A DNA stretch of 64,000 nt from Rhodoplanes serenus (lineage in GTDB: Bacteria; Pseudomonadota; Alphaproteobacteria; Rhizobiales; Xanthobacteraceae): positions 186,001-250,000 of the forward strand of contig WNKV01000002.1 of the NCBI GenBank assembly GCA_009720755.1, given 5' to 3'. Numbering within the stretch: the first letter of the stretch is position 1; every line of letters starts with the position of its first letter. The position numbers were made by a program, and so were the translations under genes. This document shows positions 33,436 through 47,336 of this stretch, piece after piece. The notes beneath the pieces were generated by a model. That model was given only the letters and a program-made list of their open reading frames with translations, was not told the origin of the DNA and searched no databases.

Positions 33436-34692
33436 ATGCCCGACGTCTACCTCCTCGGCAGCGCCTGCACGCCGTTCGGCAGGCTGCCGCACAAGACCTA
33501 CAAGGATCTCACCCGCGACATCGTCGTCGACGTGCTCGCCGACGCCCGACTCGACGACGGCGGGCCGATCGGCTCGGCGTGGTTCGGCAACTGCGGCATG
33601 GGCGCATTCGAGCAGCGCAACATCCGCGGCCAGGTCTGCTTCACCCCGCTGGTGCGCGACGGCCGCTTCCCCGAGCGGGTGCCGATCGTCAATGTCGAGG
33701 GAGGCTGCGCCACCGCCTCGCTCGCCTTCTACGGCGCCGTCAAGGACGTCGCCTCGGGGGAGACCGACGTGGCGCTCGCGGTCGGTGTCGAGAAGACCTT
33801 CTTCGAGGATCGCGCGCGCACGCAGGAGATCTTCGACGGCGCCATCGATCGGTTCGATCCGCACGAATGGGAAGCCTACTATACGGCCATCGGCGAGCGG
33901 GCCGGTAAGCCGTTCACGCCCAAGGCGGGCGGCGCCACGGTGTTCATGAGCACCTACGCCATGCAGGCCGCCTACCACATGAAGCGGTTCGGCACGACGC
34001 AACGCCAGATCGCCGCGGGGGCGGCGAAGAACCACCATATGGGCAGCCTCAATCCCGGTGCACAGTATCGCTTCGAGATGTCGATCGACGAGGTCCTGAA
34101 CGACCGCGAGGTGAGCTGGCCGCTGACACGGGCCATGTGCGCGCCGATCGGGGATGGGGCCGCCGGCGCGGTGCTGTGCTCGGAGGCGTTCCTGGCCAGC
34201 CGTCCGCCGGAGGTGCGCGAGCGCGCCGTGCGGGTCCTCACCGTGCAGATGTCGGGCGGCAAGTATCGCGATCCCGACGAGCCGGGGCTCAGCCGGGTCG
34301 CCGCCCGCAAGGCTTACGACCGCACCGGCCTGACGCCTGCCGACGTGGACATCGCGGAGGTGCACGACGCGACGGCGTTCTGCGAGCTCTACCAGTGCGA
34401 GATGCTGGGGTTCTGCCCGGACGGCGAGGGCGGCGCCTATGTCGAGTCGGGGGCGACGTCGCTCGGCGGCGAGCGGCCCGTCAACCTCTCCGGCGGCCTG
34501 GTCTCGAAAGGGCATCCGATCGGAGCGACCGGCCTGTCGATGATCCACGAGCTTGTCGTGCAGCTCCGTGGCGAGGCCGGGCCGCGCCAGGCCGAGCGGG
34601 CCCGCATCGCTCTCGCCGAGAACGGCGGCGGCGTGATCGGCTTCGACGAGGCGATCTGCGCCGTGACGCTGCTCGCAGCACCGCGGCGCTGA
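33436..34692 (+). CDS. Thiolase-family (SCP-2-like) acetyl-CoA acyltransferase
   Basis: This 418-residue protein of the thiolase superfamily has the nucleophile region VEGGCATAS near residue 90, EVHDATAF near 312 and KGHPIGATG near 357, which supply the expected Cys-His-His set. The sequence lacks the classical C-terminal CxG thiolase motif and resembles SCP-x/SCP-2 thiolases and lipid-transfer-protein thiolases used on branched or sterol side-chain acyl-CoAs. Many of these need a DUF35 partner; none is encoded next to it. Confidence 0.87.
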   Translation: MPDVYLLGSACTPFGRLPHKTYKDLTRDIVVDVLADARLDDGGPIGSAWFGNCGMGAFEQRNIRGQVCFTPLVRDGRFPERVPIVNVEGGCATASLAFYGAVKDVASGETDVALAVGVEKTFFEDRARTQEIFDGAIDRFDPHEWEAYYTAIGERAGKPFTPKAGGATVFMSTYAMQAAYHMKRFGTTQRQIAAGAAKNHHMGSLNPGAQYRFEMSIDEVLNDREVSWPLTRAMCAPIGDGAAGAVLCSEAFLASRPPEVRERAVRVLTVQMSGGKYRDPDEPGLSRVAARKAYDRTGLTPADVDIAEVHDATAFCELYQCEMLGFCPDGEGGAYVESGATSLGGERPVNLSGGLVSKGHPIGATGLSMIHELVVQLRGEAGPRQAERARIALAENGGGVIGFDEAICAVTLLAAPRR

Positions 34693-34890
34693 GCCGGCGG
34701 GAAGGGCCGAACGGAAGCGGTGTCGCGGCGGCCGTGACACCGACGAGAAGACGGACCCGGACAACCGGGCGATCGAGAGTCGGCACGGGTCCGCACCGCA
34801 CCCGCAGCCGGCCAGGGGAAGGAGCGATCAGGCGATGAGCACGCGCAGGACCGACAGGCCGGCACCACCCCGGAGGGGGAGGACCCGGCC

Positions 34891-36030
34891 ATGAACTTCG
34901 AGCCGACCGAGGACCAGCGGGCCTTTCAGGAAACGGCGCGGTCCTTCGCGACCGAGGCGATGCTGCCGCACGGCGCCCGCTGGGACGAGGACTCGATCTT
35001 TCCCGTCGACACGCTGCGCGAAGCGGCCGCGCTCGGCTTCGCTGCCATCTATGTGCGCGAGGATGTCGGCGGCTCCGGTCTCGGCCGGCTCGATGCCGCG
35101 CTGATCTTCGAGGAGCTGGCGGCCGCCTGCCCGTCGACCGCGGCCTATCTGTCGATCCACAACATGGTCACCTGGATGATCGACAGGTTCGGCAGCGACG
35201 AGCAGCGCCGCACCTGGATTCCCAAGCTGGTGTCCATGGACTGGCTCGCCAGCTATTGCCTGACCGAGCCGAATGCGGGGTCGGACGCGGCCGGCCTGGC
35301 GACGCGCGCGGTGCGCGACGGCGATCATTACGTGCTGGACGGCGCCAAGGCGTTCATCTCGGGCGGCGGGGTGAGCGACTTCTATCTGGTGATGGCGCGC
35401 ACCGGCGGTCCGGGCCCCAAGGGCATCTCCTGCATCGCGGTCGAGAAGGGCACGCCGGGGCTGAGCTTCGGGGCCAACGAGCGCAAGCTCGGCTGGAAAT
35501 CGCAACCCACCGCCGCGGTGTTGTTCGACGGCTGCCGTGTCCCGGTGAAGAACCGCATCGGCCGCGAAGGCGACGGCTTCGCCATCGCCATGATGGGGCT
35601 GGACGGCGGGCGACTGAACATCGGCGCCTGCTCGCTCGGCGGGGCACGGGCCTGCCTGGATCTCGCCACCGCCTACAGTCGCGAGCGGCGGCAGTTCGGC
35701 CAGGCGCTCGCCGACTTCCAGTCGGTCCAGTTCAAGCTCGCCGACATGGCGACCGCGCTGGAGAGCGCCCGCCTTCTTCTGCACCGGGCCGCGGTGGCGC
35801 TCGATCGGCAGGCGCCGAATGCCACGATGCAGTGTGCCATGGCCAAGCGGCTGGCCACCGACAACGGCTTTCGGATCGTCAACGAGGCGCTCCAGCTCCA
35901 TGGCGGCTACGGCTATCTGCGCGACTTTCCGATCGAGCGCTATCTACGCGACCTCCGGGTCCACCAGATTCTCGAAGGCACCAACGAGATCATGCGGGTG
36001 ATCATCTCCCGCGCGCTGCTGCGTCAATGA
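34891..36030 (+). CDS. Acyl-CoA dehydrogenase, isobutyryl-CoA dehydrogenase-like
   Basis: This 379-residue flavoenzyme has both acyl-CoA dehydrogenase signatures: YCLTEPNAGSDAAG near 119-132 and the C-terminal QLHGGYGYLRDFPIERYLRD near 331-350, with LEGTNEI near 359-365. The N-terminus (NFEPTEDQRAFQETARSFA) and the adjacency to 3-hydroxyisobutyryl-CoA hydrolase suggest isobutyryl-CoA or a similar 2-methyl-branched acyl-CoA as substrate. About 200 bp of non-coding sequence precede it, with a strong GGAGGGGGAGG ribosome-binding site. The stop overlaps an in-frame ATG of the next gene. Confidence 0.92.
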   Translation: MNFEPTEDQRAFQETARSFATEAMLPHGARWDEDSIFPVDTLREAAALGFAAIYVREDVGGSGLGRLDAALIFEELAAACPSTAAYLSIHNMVTWMIDRFGSDEQRRTWIPKLVSMDWLASYCLTEPNAGSDAAGLATRAVRDGDHYVLDGAKAFISGGGVSDFYLVMARTGGPGPKGISCIAVEKGTPGLSFGANERKLGWKSQPTAAVLFDGCRVPVKNRIGREGDGFAIAMMGLDGGRLNIGACSLGGARACLDLATAYSRERRQFGQALADFQSVQFKLADMATALESARLLLHRAAVALDRQAPNATMQCAMAKRLATDNGFRIVNEALQLHGGYGYLRDFPIERYLRDLRVHQILEGTNEIMRVIISRALLRQ

Positions 36031-36062
36031 CCGCGGCGATGCGAACCGGGGAGAGCGTGCAG

Positions 36063-37145
36063 ATGAACGACGCAGCCGTCGCGGCCGACGAGATTCACTT
36101 CGATGTCCACGGCGCCGTCGGGATGATCCGCCTCGATCGGCCGAAGGCGCTCAATGCCCTCACGCTCGGCATGATCCGCGCCATGGCGGCGCGGCTCACC
36201 GACTGGGCCGCCGACCCGACGATTTCGGCCGTGCTGGTCACCGGCGCCGGCGATCGCGCCTTCTGCGCCGGCGGCGATCTGCGCAGTCTCTTCGCGGCGC
36301 GCGCCGCCGATCCCGGCCTGTTTCCGCGGTTCTTTCGCGAGGAGTACACCCTCAACGCGCAGATCCAGGCGTTTCCCAAGCCTTATGTGGCGCTCATCGA
36401 CGGCATCACCATGGGGGGTGGCGTCGGCATCTCGGCGCACGGCAGCCACCGGGTGGCCACCGACCGCACGCTGTTCGCGATGCCGGAGACCGGGATCGGC
36501 ATGTTCCCCGATGTCGGCGGCGGCTATGTGCTGCCGCGCCTGCCGGGCCAGATCGGGATGTACCTGGCGCTCACCGGGGCTCGACTGAAGGCAGCCGATT
36601 GCGTCTACACCGGGCTCGCCACCCACCACGTTCCGCACGACCGCACGGCCCCCCTGGTGGCGGAGCTCTCGACCCTCGATCCGGCCGAGGACGCCGTTGC
36701 GGCGATCGACCACATCCTCGGCGCGCACCATGTCGATCCCGGGTCGGCGCCGCTGTCGTCGCGACGGGCGCTGATCGATCGCTGCTTCGCCTTCGACACC
36801 GTCGAGGCGATCATGGCGGCGCTGGCGCGCGAGCGCGATCCGCTCGCCGCGGAGATCCTGGCCGAGCTCGCCCGCAAGTCGCCGACCGCCCTCGCCGTGA
36901 CGGTGCGCCAGATCCGCCTCGGCGCCCACTTGGTGTTCCGTGAGGTGATGGCGATGGAATACCGGATGGCGCGGCGCATGATGGCGGGCCACGACTTCTT
37001 CGAGGGGGTTCGCGCCCTGCTGGTCGACAAGGATCAGCGCCCGGTCTGGCGGCCGGCCCGGCTGGAGGAGGTTTCGATCGCCGATATCGACGCCGTCTTC
37101 GCGCCGCTCGGCGACGACGAGCTGGTGCTGCCGCCACGGCGCTGA
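36063..37145 (+). CDS. 3-hydroxyisobutyryl-CoA hydrolase (enoyl-CoA hydratase superfamily)
   Basis: This 360-residue crotonase-fold protein is longer than ordinary enoyl-CoA hydratases, as HIBCH enzymes are. The oxyanion-hole segments AFCAGGDLRSLF and DGITMGGGVGISAHG are present, and AMPETGIGMFPDVGGGY carries the HIBCH-specific Glu and Asp. The reaction releases 3-hydroxyisobutyrate from its CoA ester in valine-type catabolism. ATG 36063 has GGGGAGAG seven bases upstream; ATG 36027, overlapping the previous stop, would add 12 residues. Confidence 0.92.
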   Translation: MNDAAVAADEIHFDVHGAVGMIRLDRPKALNALTLGMIRAMAARLTDWAADPTISAVLVTGAGDRAFCAGGDLRSLFAARAADPGLFPRFFREEYTLNAQIQAFPKPYVALIDGITMGGGVGISAHGSHRVATDRTLFAMPETGIGMFPDVGGGYVLPRLPGQIGMYLALTGARLKAADCVYTGLATHHVPHDRTAPLVAELSTLDPAEDAVAAIDHILGAHHVDPGSAPLSSRRALIDRCFAFDTVEAIMAALARERDPLAAEILAELARKSPTALAVTVRQIRLGAHLVFREVMAMEYRMARRMMAGHDFFEGVRALLVDKDQRPVWRPARLEEVSIADIDAVFAPLGDDELVLPPRR

Positions 37146-37191
37146 GGCGCCGGAACAACCAGAAAAACACTCAGGAAGGGAACGTTCCACC

Positions 37192-38082
37192 ATGGCACGG
37201 ATCGGCTTCATCGGCCTCGGCAAGATGGGCTCCCCGATGGCGCGCAACCTGCTCTCTGCCGGCCACGAGGTGATCGGCTTCGACGTCGTTCCGGCGGCGT
37301 GCGACGCCCATGCGGCGGCGGGCGGCCGGATCGCCGCGGGCGTGGCGGAGGCGGTCGCCGATGCCGACGTCGTCATCACCATGTTGCCGACGGGCCAGCA
37401 CGTCCGCGACGTCTATCTCGGCGAGAGCGGCATCGTCGCGGTGGCGCGTCCGGGCACGCTGCTGATCGACAGCTCGACCATCGACGTGGAGAGTGCACGG
37501 GCGGTGGCGGAGGCGGCGGCCGCCGCCGGGCTCGCGATGCTGGATGCGCCGGTGTCCGGCGGCACCGTCGGGGCGGAGGCCGCGACCCTCACCTTCATGG
37601 TCGGCGGTCCCCGCGATGGGTTCGACCGGGCGGCGCCGATCCTGCGGACGATGGGGCGCACCGTCGTTCATGCCGGGGCGTCCGGCAACGGCCAGGCCGC
37701 CAAGATCTGCAACAACATGATGTGCGGCATCGCGATGATCGGGGTGGCGGAGGCGTTCGCGCTCGCCGAGAAGCTCGGGCTCGATGCCCAGACCCTGTTC
37801 GACGTATCGTCGACCTCGTCCGGCCAATGCTGGTCGCTCACCACCTATTGCCCGGTTCCCGGGCCGGTCCCGACCTCGCCGGCCAACAAGGGCTACGAGG
37901 CGGGCTTCGCGGCGGCCCTGATGCTGAAGGACCTGACGCTCGCCCAGCAGGCCGCCGCCGGAAGCGGCGCCGCGACGCCGCTCGGCACCGCGGCGGTGTC
38001 CCTCTACGCGCTCTATGTGGGTAGCGGCCGCGGCGACCGCGACTTCTCCGGCATCGTCGAGATGCTGCGCGGCGCCGCGTGA
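37192..38082 (+). CDS. mmsB: 3-hydroxyisobutyrate dehydrogenase
   Basis: This 296-residue NAD-dependent beta-hydroxyacid dehydrogenase has the dinucleotide motif GFIGLGKMGSPMARNL at 4-19, the substrate motif DAPVSGGTVGAE near 118-129, and the catalytic lysine in GNGQAAKICNNM near 165-176. Together with the hydrolase upstream it converts 3-hydroxyisobutyryl-CoA to methylmalonate semialdehyde. The C-terminal SGQCWSLTTYCPVPGP region is typical of true mmsB proteins rather than tartronate semialdehyde reductases. Confidence 0.94.
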   Translation: MARIGFIGLGKMGSPMARNLLSAGHEVIGFDVVPAACDAHAAAGGRIAAGVAEAVADADVVITMLPTGQHVRDVYLGESGIVAVARPGTLLIDSSTIDVESARAVAEAAAAAGLAMLDAPVSGGTVGAEAATLTFMVGGPRDGFDRAAPILRTMGRTVVHAGASGNGQAAKICNNMMCGIAMIGVAEAFALAEKLGLDAQTLFDVSSTSSGQCWSLTTYCPVPGPVPTSPANKGYEAGFAAALMLKDLTLAQQAAAGSGAATPLGTAAVSLYALYVGSGRGDRDFSGIVEMLRGAA

Positions 38083-38101
38083 CCGAGCGAGGACGACAGC
38101 C

Positions 38102-39595
<1,494 letters not shown>

Positions 39596-39657
39596 TGCGC
39601 GTCGCGGCGGCACGGCCCGCCGCGGCCGCCCCGTCATGCATCGCCTGGGAGCTGTCG

Positions 39658-40431
39658 ATGGCCTACGAGATGATCCTGTTGGAGAGGCGCGGCGGTGTCG
39701 CGCTGATCACCCTGAACCGGCCGAGAGTGCTGAACGCCCTGTCGCACCAGACGATGACCGAGATGGCGGCGGCGACGGCCGAGATCGACGCGGACGACAC
39801 CATCGGCTGCGTGGTGCTGACCGGCAACGACAAGGCGTTCGCGGCCGGCGCCGACATCAAGGAGATGATCGAGCTGGGCTTCGTCGACGCCTATTTCGGC
39901 GATCACCTCGCGCTGTGGGACAGGGTCGCGGCCTGCCGCAAGCCGATGATCGCCGCGGTGGCGGGCTACGCGCTCGGCGGCGGCTGCGAGCTCGCCATGA
40001 TGTGCGACTTCATCCTGGCGGCCGACAACGCCCGCTTCGGCCAGCCCGAGGTGGCCATCGGCACCATGCCGGGCATGGGCGGCTCGCAGCGCCTGGCCCG
40101 CTTCGTCGGCAAGTCGAAGGCGATGGAGATGTGCCTCACCGGCCGCCAGATGGATGCGGCCGAGGCGGAGCGCGCCGGCCTCGTCAGCCGGGTGCTGCCG
40201 CTCGCCGAGCTGCTGCCGGAAGCGCTGCGCACCGCCGAGAAGATCGCGTCGCTGTCGCGCCCGGCCGTGATGCTGATCAAGGAGGCGGTCGATCGCGCCT
40301 TCGACACGCCCCTCGATGTCGGCATCCGCTTCGAGCGGCGGGTGTTCCACGCGACCTTCGCGACCGAGGACCGCAAGGAAGGGATGACCGCCTTCGTCGA
40401 GAAGCGCCCGCCCGTGTTCCGTCACCGCTGA
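39658..40431 (+). CDS. Enoyl-CoA hydratase
   Basis: This 257-residue crotonase has the typical oxyanion motifs [11 protein letters not shown] near 62 and [15 protein letters not shown] near 101-115. Two catalytic glutamates are expected in CELAMM and in [14 protein letters not shown] near 132-145. It hydrates trans-2-enoyl-CoA to 3-hydroxyacyl-CoA, probably the step between the acyl-CoA dehydrogenase and either the HIBCH or the SDR of this operon. The ATG at 39658 was preferred to an upstream frame start that gives an Ala-rich tail. Confidence 0.93.
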   Translation: MAYEMILLERRGGVALITLNRPRVLNALSHQTMTEMAAATAEIDADDTIGCVVLTGNDKAFAAGADIKEMIELGFVDAYFGDHLALWDRVAACRKPMIAAVAGYALGGGCELAMMCDFILAADNARFGQPEVAIGTMPGMGGSQRLARFVGKSKAMEMCLTGRQMDAAEAERAGLVSRVLPLAELLPEALRTAEKIASLSRPAVMLIKEAVDRAFDTPLDVGIRFERRVFHATFATEDRKEGMTAFVEKRPPVFRHR

Positions 40432-40443
40432 GGAGAGGACGAG

Positions 40444-41724
40444 ATGGCCGATGCCGCGACCGAACGATCGCCGACCGAGGAGCAGGCCGCCGGGACGCCG
40501 ACACTCGAGGCCGGCGACCTGCCGCTCGCCGGCATGCGGGTGCTCGATCTCAGCCGCGCCCTGTCGGGGCCGTTCTGCGCCATGATCCTCGCCGACCTCG
40601 GCGCCGACGTGGTGAAGGTCGAGCCGGCGCCCGCCGGCGACATGATCCGGGCGTGGGGGCCGTTCGATCACGGCGAGAGCGTCTATTATCTCTCCACCAA
40701 CCGCAACAAGCGCAGCCTCGTCGTCGACTTCCGCTCGCCCGACGGCCTGCGGCTGCTGCGCGACCTCGCGCTCGCGTCCGATGTCGTGGTCGAGAACTTC
40801 AAGCCCGGCACCATGGCGGCCATGGGGCTCGATCCCGCCGGGCTGCGGGCCGAGCGGCCCGGGCTGATCGTCGCCAGCATCAGCGGCTTCGGCAGCCGGG
40901 GCCCGCTCGGTGCCCAGCCGGGGTTCGACCAGATCGCCCAGGGCTATGCCGGCTTCATGAGCTTCACCGGCACGGCGGAGAGTGGGCCGACGCGGGTCGG
41001 CGTCGCGATCGGCGATCTCGCGGCCGGCCTGTGGGCGGCGATCGGCGTGCTCGCCGCCTGGATTACGCGGCAGCGCAGCGGTCGCGGGCAGGGGGTCGAG
41101 GCGTCGCTGTTCGCCGGGCTGATCGGCCTCCTCAGCATGCAGGGCCAGCGCTGGCTCAGCCTCGGCGACGTCGCCGGCCCGGCCGGCAACCATCATCCGA
41201 TCATTGCGCCCTACGGCGTGTTCCGCGCCGCCGACGGTGACCTCAACATCGCGGCCGCCACCCAGGACATGTGGGTGTCGCTGTGCGCCGTGCTCGGCGT
41301 GCCAGCGCTCGCCGACGATCCCCGCTTCCGCGACAATGCCGGCCGCATGCATCATCGCGACGCCCTGCACGCCGCGATCGACGAGCGGCTCGCCGCCCGC
41401 ACCCGGGCCGAGTGGACCGCCCGCCTGGTCGCCGCCGGCATTCCGGCCGGGCCGATCAACGACGTCGCCGATGCGCTGTCCGAGCCGCAGGTCACCGAGA
41501 CGAGCCTGGTCGAGACCGTGCAGCATCCGACCATCGGGGTGCTGCGCCAGGTGGTGACGCCGATCGGCCTTGCCGACCTCGAAGGCCGCTGCGTGCGCCG
41601 GCCGCCGCCGCGGCTCGGCGAGCACTCCGCCGAGGTCTTGGCCGAGTTCGGCTACACGCCCGATGCGATCGCGGCCTTGATGGACGGGCGGGTGGTGTTC
41701 GGCGGCGAGGCGGCGCGACCGTGA
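40444..41724 (+). CDS. CaiB/BaiF (class III) CoA transferase
   Basis: This 426-residue protein has family III CoA-transferase features: LAGMRVLDLSRALSGPFCAM near 29-48, ADLGADVVKVEPAPAGD after it, and STNRNKRSLVVDF near 84-96. A conserved catalytic Asp is expected in AIGDLAAGLWA near 188. These enzymes move CoA between an acyl-CoA and a free acid without ATP, so this one could activate the operon's carboxylic acid substrate or recycle CoA from a product. It sits 12 bp after one hydratase gene and overlaps the next by 4 bp. Confidence 0.93.
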   Translation: MADAATERSPTEEQAAGTPTLEAGDLPLAGMRVLDLSRALSGPFCAMILADLGADVVKVEPAPAGDMIRAWGPFDHGESVYYLSTNRNKRSLVVDFRSPDGLRLLRDLALASDVVVENFKPGTMAAMGLDPAGLRAERPGLIVASISGFGSRGPLGAQPGFDQIAQGYAGFMSFTGTAESGPTRVGVAIGDLAAGLWAAIGVLAAWITRQRSGRGQGVEASLFAGLIGLLSMQGQRWLSLGDVAGPAGNHHPIIAPYGVFRAADGDLNIAAATQDMWVSLCAVLGVPALADDPRFRDNAGRMHHRDALHAAIDERLAARTRAEWTARLVAAGIPAGPINDVADALSEPQVTETSLVETVQHPTIGVLRQVVTPIGLADLEGRCVRRPPPRLGEHSAEVLAEFGYTPDAIAALMDGRVVFGGEAARP

Positions 41725-42503
41725 CGGCGCGGATCGATCTGGACCGACGGGGCGACATCGCGGTGGTGACGATCGCCAACCCGGCGCGGCGCAACGCGCT
41801 GACGGTGCAGTTGTGGCGGGCGCTGCGCGACATCATGGTGTCGCTCGATGCGGCGTCCGACTGCCGCTGCGTCGTTCTGCGCGGGGCCGGCGACACCTTC
41901 GTGGCGGGCGCCGACATCAGCGAGTTCGAGCGCGAACGGTCGAGCCGCGAGCAGCTCACCCGCTATCACGAGGACTATGTCGGCCCCTGCGTGGCCGCCG
42001 TGCTCGAATGCGGCGTGCCGACGGTGGCGATGATCCGCGGCGCCTGCATGGGTGGCGGGCTGGAGGTCGCCGCCGCCTGCGACATCCGCATCGCGGCGCC
42101 GGATGGCCGCTTCGGCATCCCGATCGCCCGCATGGGCTTTCCGCTGGCGTTCGGCGAGGCGGAGCTGCTGTTCAAGCTGTACGGCCGCAACGTCGCGGCC
42201 GAGCTGCTGCTCGAAGGGCGCATCTACGACGTCGAGGCGGCGCTGCGGGTCGGCCTCGTCCAGCGGGTGGTGGCGGCCGAGGCGCTGGAGGCCGAGGCGA
42301 TGGCGACGGCGGTGCGGATCGCCGCCGGCTCGCCGCTGGCCGCTCGCCGCAACAAGGAGCAGCTCCTTCGCCTGCTGCGCGACTGGAGCCCGGTGACGGC
42401 GGCCGAGCGGGCGCGGTCCTACGACTTCGCCGACTCGCGTGACTACCGCATCGGGTTCGAGGCGTTCCTGCGCAAGGAGACGCCGGTGTTCCGGGGCGAG
42501 TGA
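41721..42503 (+). CDS. Enoyl-CoA hydratase/isomerase family protein
   Basis: This 260-residue crotonase-fold protein has the motifs TFVAGADISEFE near 59-70 and RGACMGGGLEVAAACDIRI near 106-124. The residue after GIPIAR is not the usual Glu (RFGIPIARMGFPLAFG), so the normal second hydratase glutamate may be missing and it could act as an isomerase, hydrolase or decarboxylase. It begins with GTG 41721 overlapping the CoA-transferase stop (GTGA) and ends the TetR-headed operon. Confidence 0.87.
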   Translation: MTARIDLDRRGDIAVVTIANPARRNALTVQLWRALRDIMVSLDAASDCRCVVLRGAGDTFVAGADISEFERERSSREQLTRYHEDYVGPCVAAVLECGVPTVAMIRGACMGGGLEVAAACDIRIAAPDGRFGIPIARMGFPLAFGEAELLFKLYGRNVAAELLLEGRIYDVEAALRVGLVQRVVAAEALEAEAMATAVRIAAGSPLAARRNKEQLLRLLRDWSPVTAAERARSYDFADSRDYRIGFEAFLRKETPVFRGE

Positions 42504-42683
42504 GGTTGCGATTGCCGGCCCGCAGCCTGGCTGGCGGGACCGCCGGGCGAGGCGGGCCGCCGTCGCTCCGCCACCTGGCGCGGCGCCGCCTGCGTGCGCG
42601 CGCCGTCGGTGATCCGGGCGAGGATCGTGCTCCGGCCGGCCTGTCGGCGAGGCGCCCGGGTGCATTTCGCGCGCAATAGACTA

Positions 42684-42698
42684 GAACATATTGCGAAC
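42684..42698 (+). promoter_or_regulatory. LexA (SOS) box of recA
   Basis: GAAC (42684-42687), seven bases, GAAC (42695-42698) matches the alphaproteobacterial LexA box GAAC-N7-GAAC (GTTC-N7-GTTC on the other strand). A third GAAC follows at 42702-42705. The box overlaps a plausible -35 (TTGCGA, 42691-42696) spaced 17 bp from TACATA (42714-42719), so LexA binding would block recA transcription until DNA damage. Confidence 0.85.
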
Positions 42699-42785
42699 AT
42701 AGAACAGATGGTGTACATAAGGTCCGTGGGAGGAGCGGCGCGCGCGTTGTCGCCCTCGAGAATCACGGGCATAGAGGAGGCGTTG

Positions 42786-43865
<1,080 letters not shown>

Positions 43866-44632
43866 CGCCACTCCCCCACGCCGGTCGCAGAGCTCCGGCG
43901 CCTGGGGTCGCACCTTCTTGGGCTCGCACCCTTTGGGGGCTTGCCCTTGAGGGATGCGTCCTCGGGGGACGCAGCCGCCGGGGTCGCTCAGTCGCCGGGT
44001 CGTCGCGCGGGAGCATGGCGACCGTCCCGGGTGGCTCGTACGGCCGGTGAGAAGCGAGCCGACCGGATCGTAGGCGCCGTCCACTGCCGGGGCGGTTCGC
44101 CGTCGGGGATTGTTCAAGGGCAGGGGTGTGCCCCGCCGCGGGTGGTGTCCTGCCGCGGTGGTGCACGGGCGGACCATGCAGTCGATCGGACCGAGGTCTC
44201 GGTCTGCTCGATATCCACTCTCTGGTCCACGGTGGTGGGTCTGCGGGGCATGCCGGATCGTCCTCGACCCCGGCCGGGCGGCTCGTAGAGCCTGTGGGGA
44301 TCGTATGGACCCCGGCCTCGATCGTATCGACCCGGCCCCGGCGGCTCGTGGGACGTGACGGATTATCCTCGCGCCGGCGCCGGTAAGGGACACGCCGAGA
44401 TCGGCCTCGGCCTCGGCCTCGTTCTCGTCCTCGCCCTCGGTTTCGGCGGCCGGTGAGGGGCCGGCCGGTCGGCCCTGCGCGCCACTCGGGCGGATTCCCG
44501 CGGATGTCCCGCGGGCCGTCCTGGACAGGGCCCCGCCGCACCGTTAAAACCGCTTCGAATTACAAGGCAGGACCGTCGCTTAGCTCGCCAGTGGGGCGCG
44601 GTCGCGCGTCACCCAGGACCCATGAGCTTTCG
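43866..44632 (+). other. Non-coding region between recA and alaS
   Basis: This 767-bp stretch is the longest gap in the window and has no credible gene; open frames in it are arginine/glycine-rich shadows. It holds a 7-bp stem hairpin (tgcgtcc 43955-43961 / ggacgca 43967-43973), loose repeats of the type ggctcgcaccctttggg just after recA, and an array of seven CTCGNN hexamers at 44406-44447. No tRNA, terminator with a T-tract or known riboswitch was recognised. The alaS promoter probably lies in the slightly AT-richer part near 44540-44575. Confidence 0.5.
44406..44447 (+). repeat. Array of seven CTCGNN hexamers
   Basis: Consecutive hexamers read ctcggc, ctcggc, ctcgtt, ctcgtc, ctcgcc, ctcggt and ttcggc. 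The array is non-coding as far as can be judged and lies about 190 bp upstream of alaS. It is a short, diverged microsatellite in otherwise complex sequence. Confidence 0.75.
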
Positions 44633-47287
<2,655 letters not shown>

Positions 47288-47336
47288 CGGCCACGCCCCT
47301 GCGCCACCACGGCCGCGCCCGGCACGGGAGCGGCGC

